Origin: Patiria pectinifera
Taxonomy: Eukaryota; Echinodermata; Asteroidea; Valvatida; Asterinidae
Assembly (NCBI GenBank): GCA_029964075.1
Contig: CM057136.1
Span: 3,038,001-3,102,000 of the forward strand
DNA: 64,000 nt
Direction: 5' to 3'
Part shown: one piece after another, positions 61,101-63,867 of the stretch
How the letters are laid out: each line of letters opens with the position of its first letter
How positions within the stretch are numbered: position 1 is the stretch's first letter
The notes under the pieces: model-generated
The model's input: only the letters and a program-made list of their open reading frames with translations
The model's database searches: none
What the model was told of the DNA's origin: nothing
Made by a program: the position numbers and the translations under genes

Positions 61101-61696
61101 TAGACAAGATAAGTTTGCGGTAGCACCATGTGAATAAATCTCTTTTGTGAGTATGTGTGGTGCTGAAAAGAACCGGAGGAACTCAACGTTTCGAACCCGT
61201 TGGAATCCCTCATTCAACGTTGGAATCCCTCATTCTCCTGACGACGGGCACAGCATACTGTTCGAAACGTTGAGTCCCTCCAGTTCTTTTCAGAACCACA
61301 CATACTCACAAAAGAGATTTATTCACATGGTGCGACCACAAACTTATCTTGTCTTAGTATCTTTCCACCATGCAAACCTTCAAATCTCATGAATTAATAA
61401 CTTAACGATAATAATGAATCATTTGAGGGCTGAATTTGAGCTGCTACTCGCAGGTAAGAATTCAAGTAACGTTGTCTGAGGAATCGAGAATGGCTAACTC
61501 ACGCTCCAACGTGCCCCGCGATCATGCCTTCAGTCTGCCCCTTGAAGCTATCAGCGATGTTCTCGGCTGAGTAGATCCCCGCCGGAGAGTTGAACTGTTT
61601 GTGGACCACGGTGGCCGTGCCTAGACCTCCACCGGCGCCCGGCGACCCAAAGGGCTTTGCAGTCACATTGTGGCGGGCACCAGCGTGGGTGAACTT
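22003..61696 (-). CDS. PDZ and LIM domain (Zasp/ALP/Enigma family) gene, 12 exons, partial at both ends
   Basis: Zasp/ALP/Enigma proteins bind alpha-actinin and organise the Z-disc or actin cytoskeleton through an N-terminal PDZ, a ZM motif and C-terminal LIM domains. I joined exons at 61503-61696, 60536-60756, 60033-60138, 58651-58736, 57548-57620, 47810-47968, 40300-40452, 28974-29059, 25955-26114, 23533-23716, 23147-23267 and 22003-22124. Every junction is GT-AG and every phase matches, giving 555 open residues. Order: ZM motif (about 30-52), linker, ALP-type LIM1 (166-216), proline-rich linker (227-403), LIM2 (405-455), LIM3 (464-515), and the start of LIM4 (524-555). One ALP-type plus three Enigma-type LIMs matches the arthropod Zasp52 layout; vertebrates split these types between paralogues. 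The PDZ exons are not visible and should lie beyond 64000. The LIM4 C-terminal exon and stop codon were not found. Alternative exons in the long introns are possible. Joining is inferred from phase and family, not from a transcript. Confidence 0.9.
22130..22770. other. Intron of the Zasp-like gene
   Basis: Intron between exons 22003-22124 and 23147-23267. There is a GC-richer patch (22520-22735) with the repeated phrase AACGG(G/C)CTTGGA / GAGGACGGGG. No exon recognised. Confidence 0.4.
22771..23141 (+). mobile_element. tRNA-derived SINE with (ATT)n tail
   Basis: A tRNA-like head carries an A-box-like GGCCTCGTGGTTAAGGGC and a B box GGTTCGAGTCC (22840-22850). The body contains CCTTGGGCAAAGCACTTTA and CCACCCAGGAGTAAATGGG. 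The 3' end GCGCTTTATAAATATCCACT runs into (ATT)n. It is antisense to the host gene and its tail ends within 7 nt of the donor of exon 23147-23267. Confidence 0.9.
23147..23267 (-). CDS. Zasp-like gene exon: rest of LIM3
   Basis: The acceptor is GACTCTACAG and the donor is GTATGC. The exon enters in phase 0 and leaves in phase 1. It supplies LIM3 ligands H485, C488, C491, C494 and C512, and the first base of D515 (YHSDCFVCHHC, then PYCKR). The donor is followed after six nt by the (AAT)n tail complement of an antisense SINE at 22771-23141. Confidence 0.96.
23533..23716 (-). CDS. Zasp-like gene exon: most of LIM2 and start of LIM3
   Basis: The acceptor is TTCGGTTCAG and the donor is GTAAGG. 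The exon enters in phase 2 and leaves in phase 0. It encodes RGPFVSAVGRNWHPEHFVCA and onwards to NCAICNRPISQG. LIM2 zinc ligands are H425, H428, C431, C434, C452 and D455; the final Asp is a normal LIM variant. C464 and C467 open LIM3. This is the clearest homology in the window: the W-H-P-E-H-F-x-C-x-x-C core is shared by Enigma, PDLIM5, LDB3 and paxillin-type LIMs. Confidence 0.97.
23955..24100. repeat. GCATGCAAC-ended MITE, copy 2
   Basis: It starts CCATGCAACTGCGAATTTAG and ends AAAAAGTTGCATGCCTGA, giving inverted ends. The middle GACTTTGTACAGTGTTTTTC is shared with 62635-62665. Confidence 0.65.
24102..24200. repeat. Fragment of a GGGTGGCCCAAAAAA-ended element
   Basis: ATAGGGTGGCCCAAAAAAAA followed by GTAAACTTTTTCA and GGGAGACATGTTAATATT. 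The same order of motifs occurs at 40859-40990. The terminus resembles Tc1/mariner ends. Confidence 0.5.
24270..25866. repeat. 24-bp minisatellite array, about 66 units, with 479-bp higher-order repeat
   Basis: The unit holds GGCCTAGGGCC, TACGGAACACT and a GG or GT junction. Variable positions are GGGG/GGTG, CTAGGG/CGAGGG/CAAGGG and TAC/TAT. A distinctive variant pair (TATAGAACACTGAGCCAAGG) occurs at 24731 and again at 25210, exactly 479 bp apart. A second variant (GGCCTATGAAATACTGG) recurs at 25661 and 25805, 144 bp (six units) apart. Because 24 is divisible by 3, several frames stay open on both strands (GPRAYGTL, GPTEHWGL, and CSVGPRPQ on the minus strand). The array lies wholly in the intron between the two LIM2 exons and shows no splice logic that would make it coding. 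Confidence 0.97.
25955..26114 (-). CDS. Zasp-like gene exon: Pro/Ala linker and start of LIM2
   Basis: The acceptor is CCCAACTCCAG and the donor is GTGAGA. The exon enters in phase 1 and leaves in phase 2. It encodes a Pro/Ala/Gly-rich linker, then TPMCDGCDSMIR, which opens LIM2 with C405 and C408. This corresponds to the start of the Enigma-type LIM triplet. The following intron carries the 1.6-kb 24-bp tandem array, starting about 90 nt after the donor. Confidence 0.93.
26294..26480. repeat. Long near-perfect hairpin (arms about 76 bp)
   Basis: The left arm runs from GGGAATAACAGTGTGAGGAG to GACCGCTGTTAATGGACC and the right arm from GGTCCATTAACAGCGGTCAC to CTCACATTGTTATTCCC. They are complementary apart from a few mismatches around a loop of about 14 nt (GAGACGAAGTCGA). 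It is intronic, about 200 nt upstream of the acceptor of exon 25955-26114. A related short motif (CCGGTCCATTATCACCG) recurs near 27070. Confidence 0.9.
26500..27380. other. Intron, no exon recognised
   Basis: Mixed composition with a GC-rich alternating purine-pyrimidine patch (GCGCGCGCACGCACGC near 26860). Nothing coding was recognised. Confidence 0.35.
27385..27930. repeat. Tandem array of an AATCACAAGTC unit (10-12 bp)
   Basis: About 50 degenerate copies of CACAAGTCAATCA with unit lengths of mostly 11 bp and interspersed 12-bp variants (an added A). It is intronic, between exons 28974-29059 and 25955-26114. Confidence 0.95.
28203..28500. repeat. Half copy of the hammerhead-like foldback family
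   Basis: It contains CTCCTGATGACGAACAGAGC followed by ATACTGTTCGAAACGTCGAG (28358-28397), then CTGGTTCTTCCCAGAACCAC and ATCACATGGTGTTACCGCAA. These follow the same order as the right arms at 32135-32253 and 61235-61348. The left arm is absent. Confidence 0.65.
28974..29059 (-). CDS. Zasp-like gene exon: short Ser/Gln/Ala-rich linker
   Basis: The acceptor TTCATTCACAG precedes CAAACAG; the donor is GTAGGC. The exon enters in phase 2 and leaves in phase 1. It encodes SKQAPSQIASQARSNPVARP and then MSSQVPRAP. A second AG seven nt further in would give an in-frame stop (TAG) after 15 codons, so the upstream AG is chosen. There is no known domain; the support is phase agreement on both sides plus coding-like composition. 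Confidence 0.7.
29060..29670. other. Intron, AT-rich, nothing recognised
   Basis: No repeat family or exon recognised until the duplicated segment at 29624. Confidence 0.35.
29624..30038. repeat. Direct repeat of about 42 bp flanking a MITE
   Basis: GGTCATGTGACTTGCGTCAT continuing to TTGTCGTGTCA occurs at 29624-29666 and again at 29997-30038, on either side of the MITE at 29677-29986. Confidence 0.9.
29677..29986. mobile_element. Harbinger-like MITE family F, copy 1
   Basis: The inverted ends GGCCAAGTTCGCACAAGGAC and GTCCTTGCCCGAACTTGGCC differ at two positions. They are flanked by a 3-bp target-site duplication GTT (29674-29676, 29987-29989). A 3-bp duplication fits the PIF/Harbinger superfamily. 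Confidence 0.85.
30610..30800 (+). mobile_element. tRNA-Thr-derived SINE, 5'-truncated copy
   Basis: It begins at the anticodon arm equivalent (GTAAGCAGGAGGTTGTGG) and shows a B box GGTTCGAGCCC. It then shares the body ACAATCACAAGACTGAGTAC and ACAGTGTTTATAAAAATACG with the copy at 30820-31260. Confidence 0.8.
30820..31260 (+). mobile_element. tRNA-Thr-derived SINE interrupted by a MITE
   Basis: The head folds partly like tRNA-Thr. The anticodon arm is CTGC-ACTAGTAA-GCAG with AGT in the loop, and the T arm GTGGG-TTTGAGT-CCCAC is perfect. The acceptor stem pairs over only about five base pairs, so this is not an intact tRNA gene. The body is split at AGTGTACA by the hAT-like MITE 30930-31194 and resumes with CAGTGTTTATACAAAAC. 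Confidence 0.85.
30930..31194. mobile_element. hAT-like MITE, copy 2 (nested in a SINE)
   Basis: The ends are CAAGGGTGGATCCAG and CTGGATCCACCGTTG; the target duplication is AGTGTACA / AGTATACA (7 of 8). The interior shares GGGGTTTGGGGCCCGCTTAA and GGGCCCCGGAAAA with copy 1. Confidence 0.87.
31983..32253. repeat. Foldback element with hammerhead-like core, copy 2
   Basis: The left arm AAAGCTTGCTGAAACACCAT ... GGTTCTGAAAAGAACCAGAG is complementary to CTCTGGTTCTTTTCAGAACC ... ACATGGTGTTTTCGCAAGCTTT. Near the centre lies CTCCTGAAGACGGTCAGAGC then ATACTGACTGGAACGTCGAG, a diverged version of the motif at 28358. Confidence 0.8.
32260..33120. other. Intron, AT-rich, nothing recognised
   Basis: Several short open frames but no domain, splice context or repeat family. 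Confidence 0.3.
33125..33630. mobile_element. Large palindromic transposon (GGTGAGTCAAAAA ends), family G copy 1
   Basis: The ends are ACAAGGTGAGTAAAAAAAAA and TTTTTGACTCACCCTGT. The arms are about 200 bp and complementary (GCATGTAGCACTTTCAAAAT pairs with ATTTTGAAAGTGCTACATGC; GTTCTGTCCACAGATCACAA pairs with TTGTGATCCGTGGACAGAAC), leaving a centre of about 90 bp. No transposase frame remains. It is probably a foldback Tc1/mariner derivative. Confidence 0.85.
34127..34446. mobile_element. Harbinger-like MITE family F, copy 2
   Basis: The ends are GGCCAAGTTCGCGCAAGGAC and GCCCTTGCCCGAACTTGGCC; the 3-bp target duplication is AGA (34124-34126, 34447-34449). It is very similar to copy 1, with a 10-bp difference near the left end (CATAGTTCGA inserted). 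Confidence 0.87.
34450..35618. other. Intron; GAGTAC-rich patch, otherwise unexplained
   Basis: At 34455-34620 the motif GAGTAC/AAGTAC recurs irregularly. A plus-strand frame of 122 codons (34854-35222) overlaps open minus-strand frames, shows no domain and is not counted as a gene. Confidence 0.35.
35619..35962. mobile_element. Palindromic MITE family H, copy 2
   Basis: The ends are GGGCAATTCCACGGTTACTC and GAGTAACCGTGGAATTGCCC, flanked by TAAT on both sides. Almost the whole element is one inverted repeat centred on the perfect palindrome GTTACTCACGTTAACGTGAGTAAC (about 35811-35834). The right arm has lost about 30 bp relative to the left. Confidence 0.88.
36608..36994. repeat. Inverted repeat, about 33-bp arms
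   Basis: GGCCCAAAAAAAAGTCTCCG followed by GTTTCTGGTAT (36610-36640) is complementary to ATACCAGAAACTGGAGAC followed by TTTTTTTTTTGGCC (36951-36982). Confidence 0.65.
37758..38530. repeat. Four-unit tandem repeat (about 196-218 bp) rich in CCAAT boxes
   Basis: Units begin at about 37758, 37976, 38172 and 38368 with CAACCAATCAGAGAGCGAC. Each carries two forward CCAATCAG boxes (the second in TGGACCAACCAATCAGG) and one reverse box in TGTGATTGGTTTATTATC. AACCAATCAG fits the NF-Y consensus. The array is intronic. The last two spacings are exactly 196 bp. Confidence 0.92.
38550..39547. other. Intron, AT-rich, nothing recognised
   Basis: No exon or repeat family assigned. Confidence 0.3.
39548..40160. 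mobile_element. MITE with GCACCCGATTTCACGAA ends
   Basis: The start GCACCCGATTTCACGAAGCG and end TTTCATGAAATCGGGTGC are inverted repeats of about 17 bp with one mismatch. The subterminal region is full of CGTCGCAA/TTGCGACG and TTACGACGTG motifs in both orientations. The interior has CATGGCCGCCATTTTG, a YY1-like site. The element ends about 140 nt left of exon 40300-40452. Confidence 0.8.
40300..40452 (-). CDS. Zasp-like gene exon: basic proline-rich linker
   Basis: The acceptor is GTGTCTGTGTGAAG and the donor is GTACGT. The exon enters and leaves in phase 2 (symmetric, skippable). It encodes KPRQPRPSPVKPPPPRLP, then a segment ending REDPNAIIAKALSQNPGAVK. The 5' half is an Arg/Lys/Pro-rich candidate SH3 ligand; the 3' half is a predicted short amphipathic helix. 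The acceptor has a TG-rich rather than C/T-rich tract, so it is weaker than its neighbours. Confidence 0.75.
40859..40990. repeat. Fragment of a GGGTGG-CC-AAAAA-ended element
   Basis: CAGGGTGGTTCCCCCCAAAA, then TTTACACTTTTTCATA and GGGGAGACATGTTGACATTT, is parallel to 24102-24200. Confidence 0.5.
41029..41051. repeat. Poly-A tract
   Basis: A run of about 20 A residues, broken only at its start. Confidence 0.9.
41480..42057. mobile_element. MITE with TTCCTTAACGTGGCACACTT ends
   Basis: TGTTCCTTAACGTGGCACAC at the left is complementary to GCGCCACGTTAGGGTACA at the right. An extra internal copy, GTTCCCTAATGTGGCGCACT, is at 41671-41690 and another, AGTGCGCCACGTTGG, is at 42021-42035. Confidence 0.65.
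42706..42885. repeat. Short foldback element (CCTCAGAGCAGAAA ends)
   Basis: CCCTCAGAGCAGAAAAGGAG at the left and TTCCATTTTTGCTCTGAGGG at the right are imperfect inverted repeats around a GC-richer interior with no coding features. Confidence 0.55.
42890..45640. other. Intron, no exon recognised
   Basis: AT-rich. There is a C-run at 43784-43797 and the G/T-rich GGTTGGTTGGTGGGTGGG at 45076-45093, which has G-quadruplex potential. No coding features. Confidence 0.3.
45644..46180. mobile_element. TTAA-bounded MITE family B, copy 3
   Basis: It starts TTAAAGGCAATATACAACGT and ends GTTGTATATTCCCTTTAA. The central hairpin is CCAATGATAGTCAGCTGACC, with GCCAGCTAGTCTGGTT and GTCAGGGAACCAGACC landmarks. 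It is intronic. Confidence 0.85.
46201..46233. repeat. GTCA/GTTA tetranucleotide microsatellite
   Basis: AGTCAGTCAGTTAGTTAGTT then AGTCAGTCAGG. Confidence 0.85.
47810..47968 (-). CDS. Zasp-like gene exon: proline-rich triplicated motif
   Basis: The acceptor is TTTACGTTTCAG and the donor is GTAAGT. The exon enters and leaves in phase 2, so it could be skipped without breaking the frame. It encodes a short Gly/Ser/Ala/His stretch followed by three tandem 11-residue units of the form A/V-H-Q-x-S-G-P-P-P-P-x (residues 245-277), produced by a 33-bp DNA repeat. P-P-P-P runs are typical ligands of SH3, WW or EVH1 domains, but no Phe or aromatic residue adjoins them, so the partner is unknown. The phase match with the exons on both sides supports a real exon. 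Confidence 0.8.
48163..48322. mobile_element. hAT-like MITE, short copy
   Basis: The ends are CAAGGGCAGATCCAGGG and CCCTGGATCCGCCACTG, with a G-run and a C-rich interior as in copies 1 and 2. No convincing 8-bp duplication remains. Confidence 0.7.
48480..49060. repeat. 42-bp tandem array with alternating dimers
   Basis: Units consist of CAGTGAGATAGGTAACCAGT followed by a linker and GACAGTCATT; about 13 copies. In the centre two variants alternate: TTGAATTCAACGCGACAG and CTAATTCAACGTGACAG, giving an 84-bp higher-order unit between about 48600 and 48850. Confidence 0.93.
49511..49735 (-). mobile_element. tRNA-derived SINE, reverse copy 1
   Basis: Read on the minus strand, GGGCTGGATAGCTCAGTTGG then TAGAGCACCGGAACGGTAAT gives an A box TAGCTCAGTTGG; GGTTCCAACTCC stands for the B box. 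The body contains the complement of ATGCCATGTAGCCAGGGATC. It shares this body with 60801-60990 and its head with 53144-53335. Confidence 0.85.
49840..50250. repeat. TGACCTTTGACC-containing repeat, copy 1
   Basis: It contains CATGACCTTTGACCTCAG and AAGTTTCATCAAAATCCATG, followed by ACACACGGAGATACGG. A related sequence occurs at 54940-55140 (AATGACCTTTGACCCCAG; AGTTTGGTTGAAATCGGTCA; AACGGAGAGATATG). It is probably the 3' region of a dispersed element. Confidence 0.5.
50392..50904. mobile_element. TTAA-bounded MITE family A, copy 4 (inverted)
   Basis: The start TAAAGATATAGTCCATCATT and end AATGATGGACTATAGCTTTAA are inverted repeats. The interior is the reverse complement of copy 1, including the hairpin GGTGCGTCTTAAGACGCACC (perfect palindrome). 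Confidence 0.85.
51558..52220. mobile_element. TTAA-bounded MITE family C, copy 1
   Basis: It starts TTAAAGGGAAACTGCGTCCT and ends AGGACACAGTGCCCCTTTAA. The interior includes GGGGCGTGGCTAACTCGGGC and GGATATAAACATCCACACAA. It is not coding: open frames differ between copies. Confidence 0.85.
52572..53095. mobile_element. TTAA-bounded MITE family C, copy 2 (inverted)
   Basis: It starts TTAAAGGGGCACTAGGTCCT and ends GGACCCAGTGTCCCTTTAA. The interior is the reverse complement of copy 1 (ACCAACCTAATGTCTTACCG; TTGTGTGGATGTTTATATCC). About 350 bp separates the two copies. Confidence 0.87.
53144..53335 (-). mobile_element. tRNA-derived SINE, reverse copy 2
   Basis: On the minus strand the head reads GGGCTGGTTAGCTCAGTTGG, TAGAGCTCTGGTAACTTATC and GGTTGCGGGTTAGAACCC. 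The flank TAAAGTTGAACAAAGAAATT is identical to that at 49511. Confidence 0.85.
53450..53840. mobile_element. Foldback element family D, copy 2
   Basis: The ends are AAGCTCTTTTCACACTAGAG and TGGTGTGAAAAGGGCTTT. The interior is made of CAACCCTGCGTCAACCC and its complement. It is inverted relative to 4725-5075. Confidence 0.8.
54150..54243. repeat. 51-bp direct duplication
   Basis: GCATTATGATTGGATGGAGG through CCCTGAACCAGCATAAGC occurs twice (54151 and 54202). The period is 51 bp, so a minus-strand frame stays open through both. Confidence 0.9.
55112..55132. repeat. (AACT)n microsatellite
   Basis: ACTAACTAACTAACTAAC inside the repeat described at 49840. Confidence 0.85.
55845..56200. repeat. 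15-bp tandem array
   Basis: The unit is AACAGTCATGTTGAA, about 20 good copies with degenerate edges (CATGTCAAAACAGT, 14 bp). A 15-bp unit keeps frames open on both strands (plus NSHVE; minus NMTVF). It is intronic, between exons 57548-57620 and 47810-47968. Confidence 0.95.
56216..57547. other. Intron, no exon recognised
   Basis: Mixed composition, no repeat family assigned. Confidence 0.3.
57548..57620 (-). CDS. Zasp-like gene exon: end of LIM1
   Basis: The acceptor is TTTTCCCCAG and the donor is GTAAGT. The exon enters in phase 1 and leaves in phase 2. It encodes GFFTVQGKEYCGNCERQARI, giving the last LIM1 ligands C213 and C216. LIM1 as assembled has spacing CX2CX16HX2CX2CX2CX17CX2C, a textbook LIM. 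The next exon I can recognise lies about 9.6 kb away, so alternative exons in between are possible. Confidence 0.92.
58251..58643 (+). mobile_element. tRNA-derived SINE
   Basis: The head is GGGGCGCTGTGGTCCAATGG then TTACAGTGTTCGACTC, with a diverged B box GGTTGGAATCC (58303-58313). The body has TTCGTCCTTCGGATGGGACG, TAAAGCCGCAGGTCCCG and GCACGTTAAAGAACCCAG. The 3' end GATACGTGCGCTATGAGACT is like that of the SINE at 22771. It is antisense to the host gene and ends about 8 nt from the donor of exon 58651-58736. Confidence 0.88.
58651..58736 (-). CDS. Zasp-like gene exon: middle of LIM1
   Basis: The acceptor is TTTCTTGACAG and the donor is GTAAGA. The exon enters in phase 2 and leaves in phase 1. 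It encodes GPVLKAKDKTLHPECFTC and then YTCSNSLKNK. It supplies LIM1 zinc ligands H186, C189, C192 and C195. K-A-K/R-D-K followed by H-P-E-C-F is characteristic of the ALP/Zasp first LIM domain. The 3' end of an antisense SINE lies about 8 nt inside the intron from the donor. Confidence 0.93.
58884..59121. mobile_element. Palindromic MITE (CAATTTCACGGCGCTGC ends)
   Basis: GGTCAATTTCACGGCGCTGC then TAAGCACACAAATTTGCT at the left is complementary to AGCAAATTTGTGTGCTTAGC then AGCGCCGTGAAATTGGGCC at the right. The inner arms (GGCTTATAAAAGCAG / CTGCTTTTATAAGCC; CCAGCCAAAACTC / GAGTTTTGGCTGG) also pair, so nearly the whole element is a hairpin. Confidence 0.87.
59634..60020. mobile_element. TTAA-bounded MITE family B, copy 4
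   Basis: It starts TTAAAGGGAAGATACAACAT and ends GTTGTACATTCCCTTTAA. The central hairpin is CCAACGCTGGTCGGGCGACC. It is about 135 bp shorter than the other copies. It ends 12 nt from the donor of exon 60033-60138. Confidence 0.87.
60033..60138 (-). CDS. Zasp-like gene exon: linker and first zinc-ligand pair of LIM1
   Basis: The acceptor is TTGATCAACAG and the donor is GTAAGT. The exon enters in phase 1 and leaves in phase 2. Residues 139-165 are a Pro/Val/Ser/Gly linker; C166 and C169 (LPMCVRCNLGIV) open LIM1. The intron carries a TTAA-bounded MITE (59634-60020) whose end lies 13 nt inside the intron from this donor. Confidence 0.9.
60536..60756 (-). CDS. Zasp-like gene exon: linker between ZM motif and LIM1
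   Basis: The acceptor is TTTTCTCCAG and the donor is GTAAAT. The exon enters in phase 2 and leaves in phase 1. It encodes a low-complexity linker rich in Tyr, Pro and Ser (residues 65-138). The linker ends with the segment QSRSFKMLQTMTAEEEA, which resembles the S-x-S/T-F-K/R-x-L-Q motif that precedes the LIM region in ALP/Zasp proteins. A reverse-oriented tRNA-SINE lies about 45 nt upstream of the acceptor. Confidence 0.9.
60801..60990 (-). mobile_element. tRNA-derived SINE, reverse copy 3
   Basis: On the minus strand the head is GGGGTTTGATAGCTCAGTTG then CTAGAGCACAGGAACAGTAA. The body matches copy 1 (complement of TGCCATGTAGCCAGGGATCA). Confidence 0.83.
61104..61375. repeat. Foldback element with hammerhead-like core, copy 3
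   Basis: The left arm AGACAAGATAAGTTTGCGGT, AGCACCATGTGAATAAATCT and CTTTTGTGAGTATGTGTGG is complementary to CCACACATACTCACAAAAG, AGATTTATTCACATGGTGCG and ACCACAAACTTATCTTGTCT. The centre holds CTCCTGACGACGGGCACAGC and ATACTGTTCGAAACGTTGAG, plus a 24-bp internal duplication (GTTGGAATCCCTCATTC twice). Confidence 0.87.
61503..61696 (-). CDS. Zasp-like gene exon with ZM motif
   Basis: The acceptor is TTGCAG before AAG and the donor is GTGAGT after GGAGC. The exon enters in phase 0 and leaves in phase 2. It encodes a glycine-rich stretch, then VVHKQFNSPAGIYSAENIA. The pattern of H-x-Q-F/Y-N-S/T-P followed by I/L-Y-S is the ZM motif (residues about 30-52), which binds alpha-actinin rod repeats in ALP, ZASP and Zasp52. 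The protein must begin further upstream: no ATG or PDZ sequence is visible between here and the window edge. Confidence 0.92.
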
Positions 61697-61809
61697 CTGC
61701 AATTTGGTAAAAAAATGTTGGGTGTTAAGTGAAAATAGTTCTTCTTAAAACCGTTTATTTGCCATAAACCCTTTCTCCCTGGCTGTCAAATTCAACAGAA
61801 CTATCCCAG

Positions 61810-62103
61810 TTGTCAAAATTAATCAAGTGACTGCTTTTAACAGTTTAGAGCTCCCAGCCTACATAAAGCAGGATTGACTGGCTGTGACTGTGTAACTTGA
61901 CACAGCTTTGCCTTGACAGTAGGTGATTGATAGGCCAGCTGTACCTACATGCACCAGTTGGTTGCTTTTGTCTGTTGATGGAATTTGACTAGTCACAGTG
62001 CTTGCTGGAAATATGATCTGACTGTTGGTGACTAGCCTGTGTAAAAGGCATGGCAGGGGAAAAGGATTGAGTTTTTGACTGTCTTTGACTGATCAGACAG
62101 CAG
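61810..62103. repeat. Interspersed repeat family J, copy 2 (inverted)
   Basis: Reverse complement of 12870-13175; shared: AGCCTACATAAAGCAGGATT, GAATTTGACTAGTCACAGTG, GAAATATGATCTGACTGTTG. Confidence 0.75.
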
Positions 62104-62229
62104 GAGGGTCGATCATATTTGCCCCACTAGTTAAGATAATAATGATGATGTATTGATAATTTCTTAAGCCTACAACTTTCATGCTTTACAAACTTTTACA
62201 GTGTAAATGTAAGTTTGCATCAGTGTTTT

Positions 62230-62583
62230 CAAGGGCGTCGATCGCTTCTCAAAAGTGTGGGGGGGGGTATGGGGACATACTGGTACCTTGATGAGCACTA
62301 ATGCGAGCGCGAAGCGCAAAGCCCTAACGGCACGGGGTTCGTTGGATTCTAAACTCTCTGTGGTGCGATCTGAGACGATATCTGACTACTAAAACCCATT
62401 TTTTTTAGCAAAAGATCATCTTTTAAATTTTTGAGTTTGGAGTCATTGAATCAGCTATTCTGAGCTATAGAATCGTTATAGTAGGCTACAATTTTTATTC
62501 GGGGATGTAAAAAGTGGGAGGGGGGTCACACAATATGATACGATATGACTTGTCCCCCCGTCCCCCACCGATTGACGCCCATG
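62230..62583. mobile_element. hAT-like MITE, variant family
   Basis: The ends CAAGGGCGTCGATCG and CGATTGACGCCCATG are inverted with two mismatches. The target duplication is AGTGTTTT / GGTGTTTT (7 of 8). The interior shares TTGGATTCTA, CTCTGTGGTGCGATCTGAG with copy 1, linking the two despite different termini. Confidence 0.82.
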
Positions 62584-62589
62584 GGTGTT

Positions 62590-62745
62590 TTGCAATTGGG
62601 AATTTAGAAAAAAACGAGTACTTTCAAACCTGCACAAGACTTTGTACACTGTACAGTGTTTTTCAATTTGTAACTGGCATTCATGAGAAGTAAAAAAAAA
62701 ACAAGGAAATCAGCAGATTTGAGGAAAAGTTGCATGCCTGCCATC
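62590..62745. repeat. GCATGCAAC-ended MITE, copy 3
   Basis: It contains GGGAATTTAGAAAAAAACGA, GACTTTGTACACTGTACAGT and AGGAAAAGTTGCATGCCTGC, in the same order as at 23955. Confidence 0.6.
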
Positions 62746-62818
62746 ACGATTCGAACCCAATTAACCTTGGCACATGTGTCGAGCACTGTGACCACGGGAC
62801 CACGGCGCTTAACCCATA
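62744..62818 (-). mobile_element. tRNA-derived SINE head (reverse)
   Basis: On the minus strand: GGGTTAAGCGCCGTGGTCCC, GTGGTCACAGTGCTCGACAC and B box GGGTTCGAATCG. Only the tRNA-like head is clear. Confidence 0.65.
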
Positions 62819-62975
62819 GGCAGATGGAAGTACATGTACAATGGCACAATCAAATACCTCAAATTTTCTCTCACGGAATTTGACAGACTATTTAAGGTAC
62901 AATAATAACATCCAAGGTTTGCAAAGCAAGATGGATGGATTGTGCTAGAAAATTTTTGACTTTTGGTTTCCATTG

Positions 62976-63500
62976 TTAAAGGGAATGCACATGTACATCA
63001 TTGGCTTTTGCTGTAATTTCCAGAAATGAACTATTTGAGGTGTTAGTACATGTATAATAGATCAAATATTGTTACACTGACATGTTTGAAGTTTTGTGTT
63101 TCGAAAATGCTTGAAAAACCAAGAAAAACAAAAAATGTTTAAGTAGTCTGGTTCCCTGACTCCACTAAAGATAAAATGGATCAATTTATAGATGTCGGAA
63201 AATTGTAAGGTAAGGGAACCAGTCTAGCTGGCCTGCACACGTTCATGAACATGTAACCAAAAGCAAACAAAATTTGGACTGAAAAAAATTGTAAATTTGG
63301 AGCAGTAGTTGAAAAATAGTTAGGTTTTTCCAATGTATACAAAAATACAATTTTCTTGGAAATGACTTGACACCAGGTGGCATAATTTTACAGGATGCTT
63401 TAGGCTGGCATTTACCAACATCCTAGTAAGGTATTTCGTAAAAACTTGGTAGTTTTATTTTTCGATGTTTGCAAATGTTGTACATGTTTATTCCCTTTAA
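62976..63500. mobile_element. TTAA-bounded MITE family B, copy 5
   Basis: It starts TTAAAGGGAATGCACATGTA and ends TACATGTTTATTCCCTTTAA. It shows CTAGCTGGCC and AGTCTGGTTCCCTGACTCCA landmarks and is inverted relative to copy 1. The central GCTGGTCGG hairpin has been lost. Confidence 0.82.
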
Positions 63501-63867
63501 ATGGTACACCCTGTCCAACTACATTGGCGAGAGAGTGAAATGTGATGAAACCTCAGGTCTGTATAAAATATGTTGCCAGATTTTACGATTTCAGGAAAGG
63601 AAATTTGGAAATGTTCCTGGTAATGTAACCAATGTCGGTCAGACGAAAGGAAATTCGCGGTCAACCACCATAACAATTCATCTGTTCCTGATCACAAAGT
63701 TTTATAAATGTACATATAAACAAATTCAGAACATCGACGTGTGAAAACATTTTTTTAATGAGAGTCACCAATCACAAGACCATATTTAAGGGCCACCCAA
63801 GTCGAAGGCTACACAAAGAAGGGACAGAAAAGACCATCTAAGAAAATGAAAAATTGCTTCAAGTACA

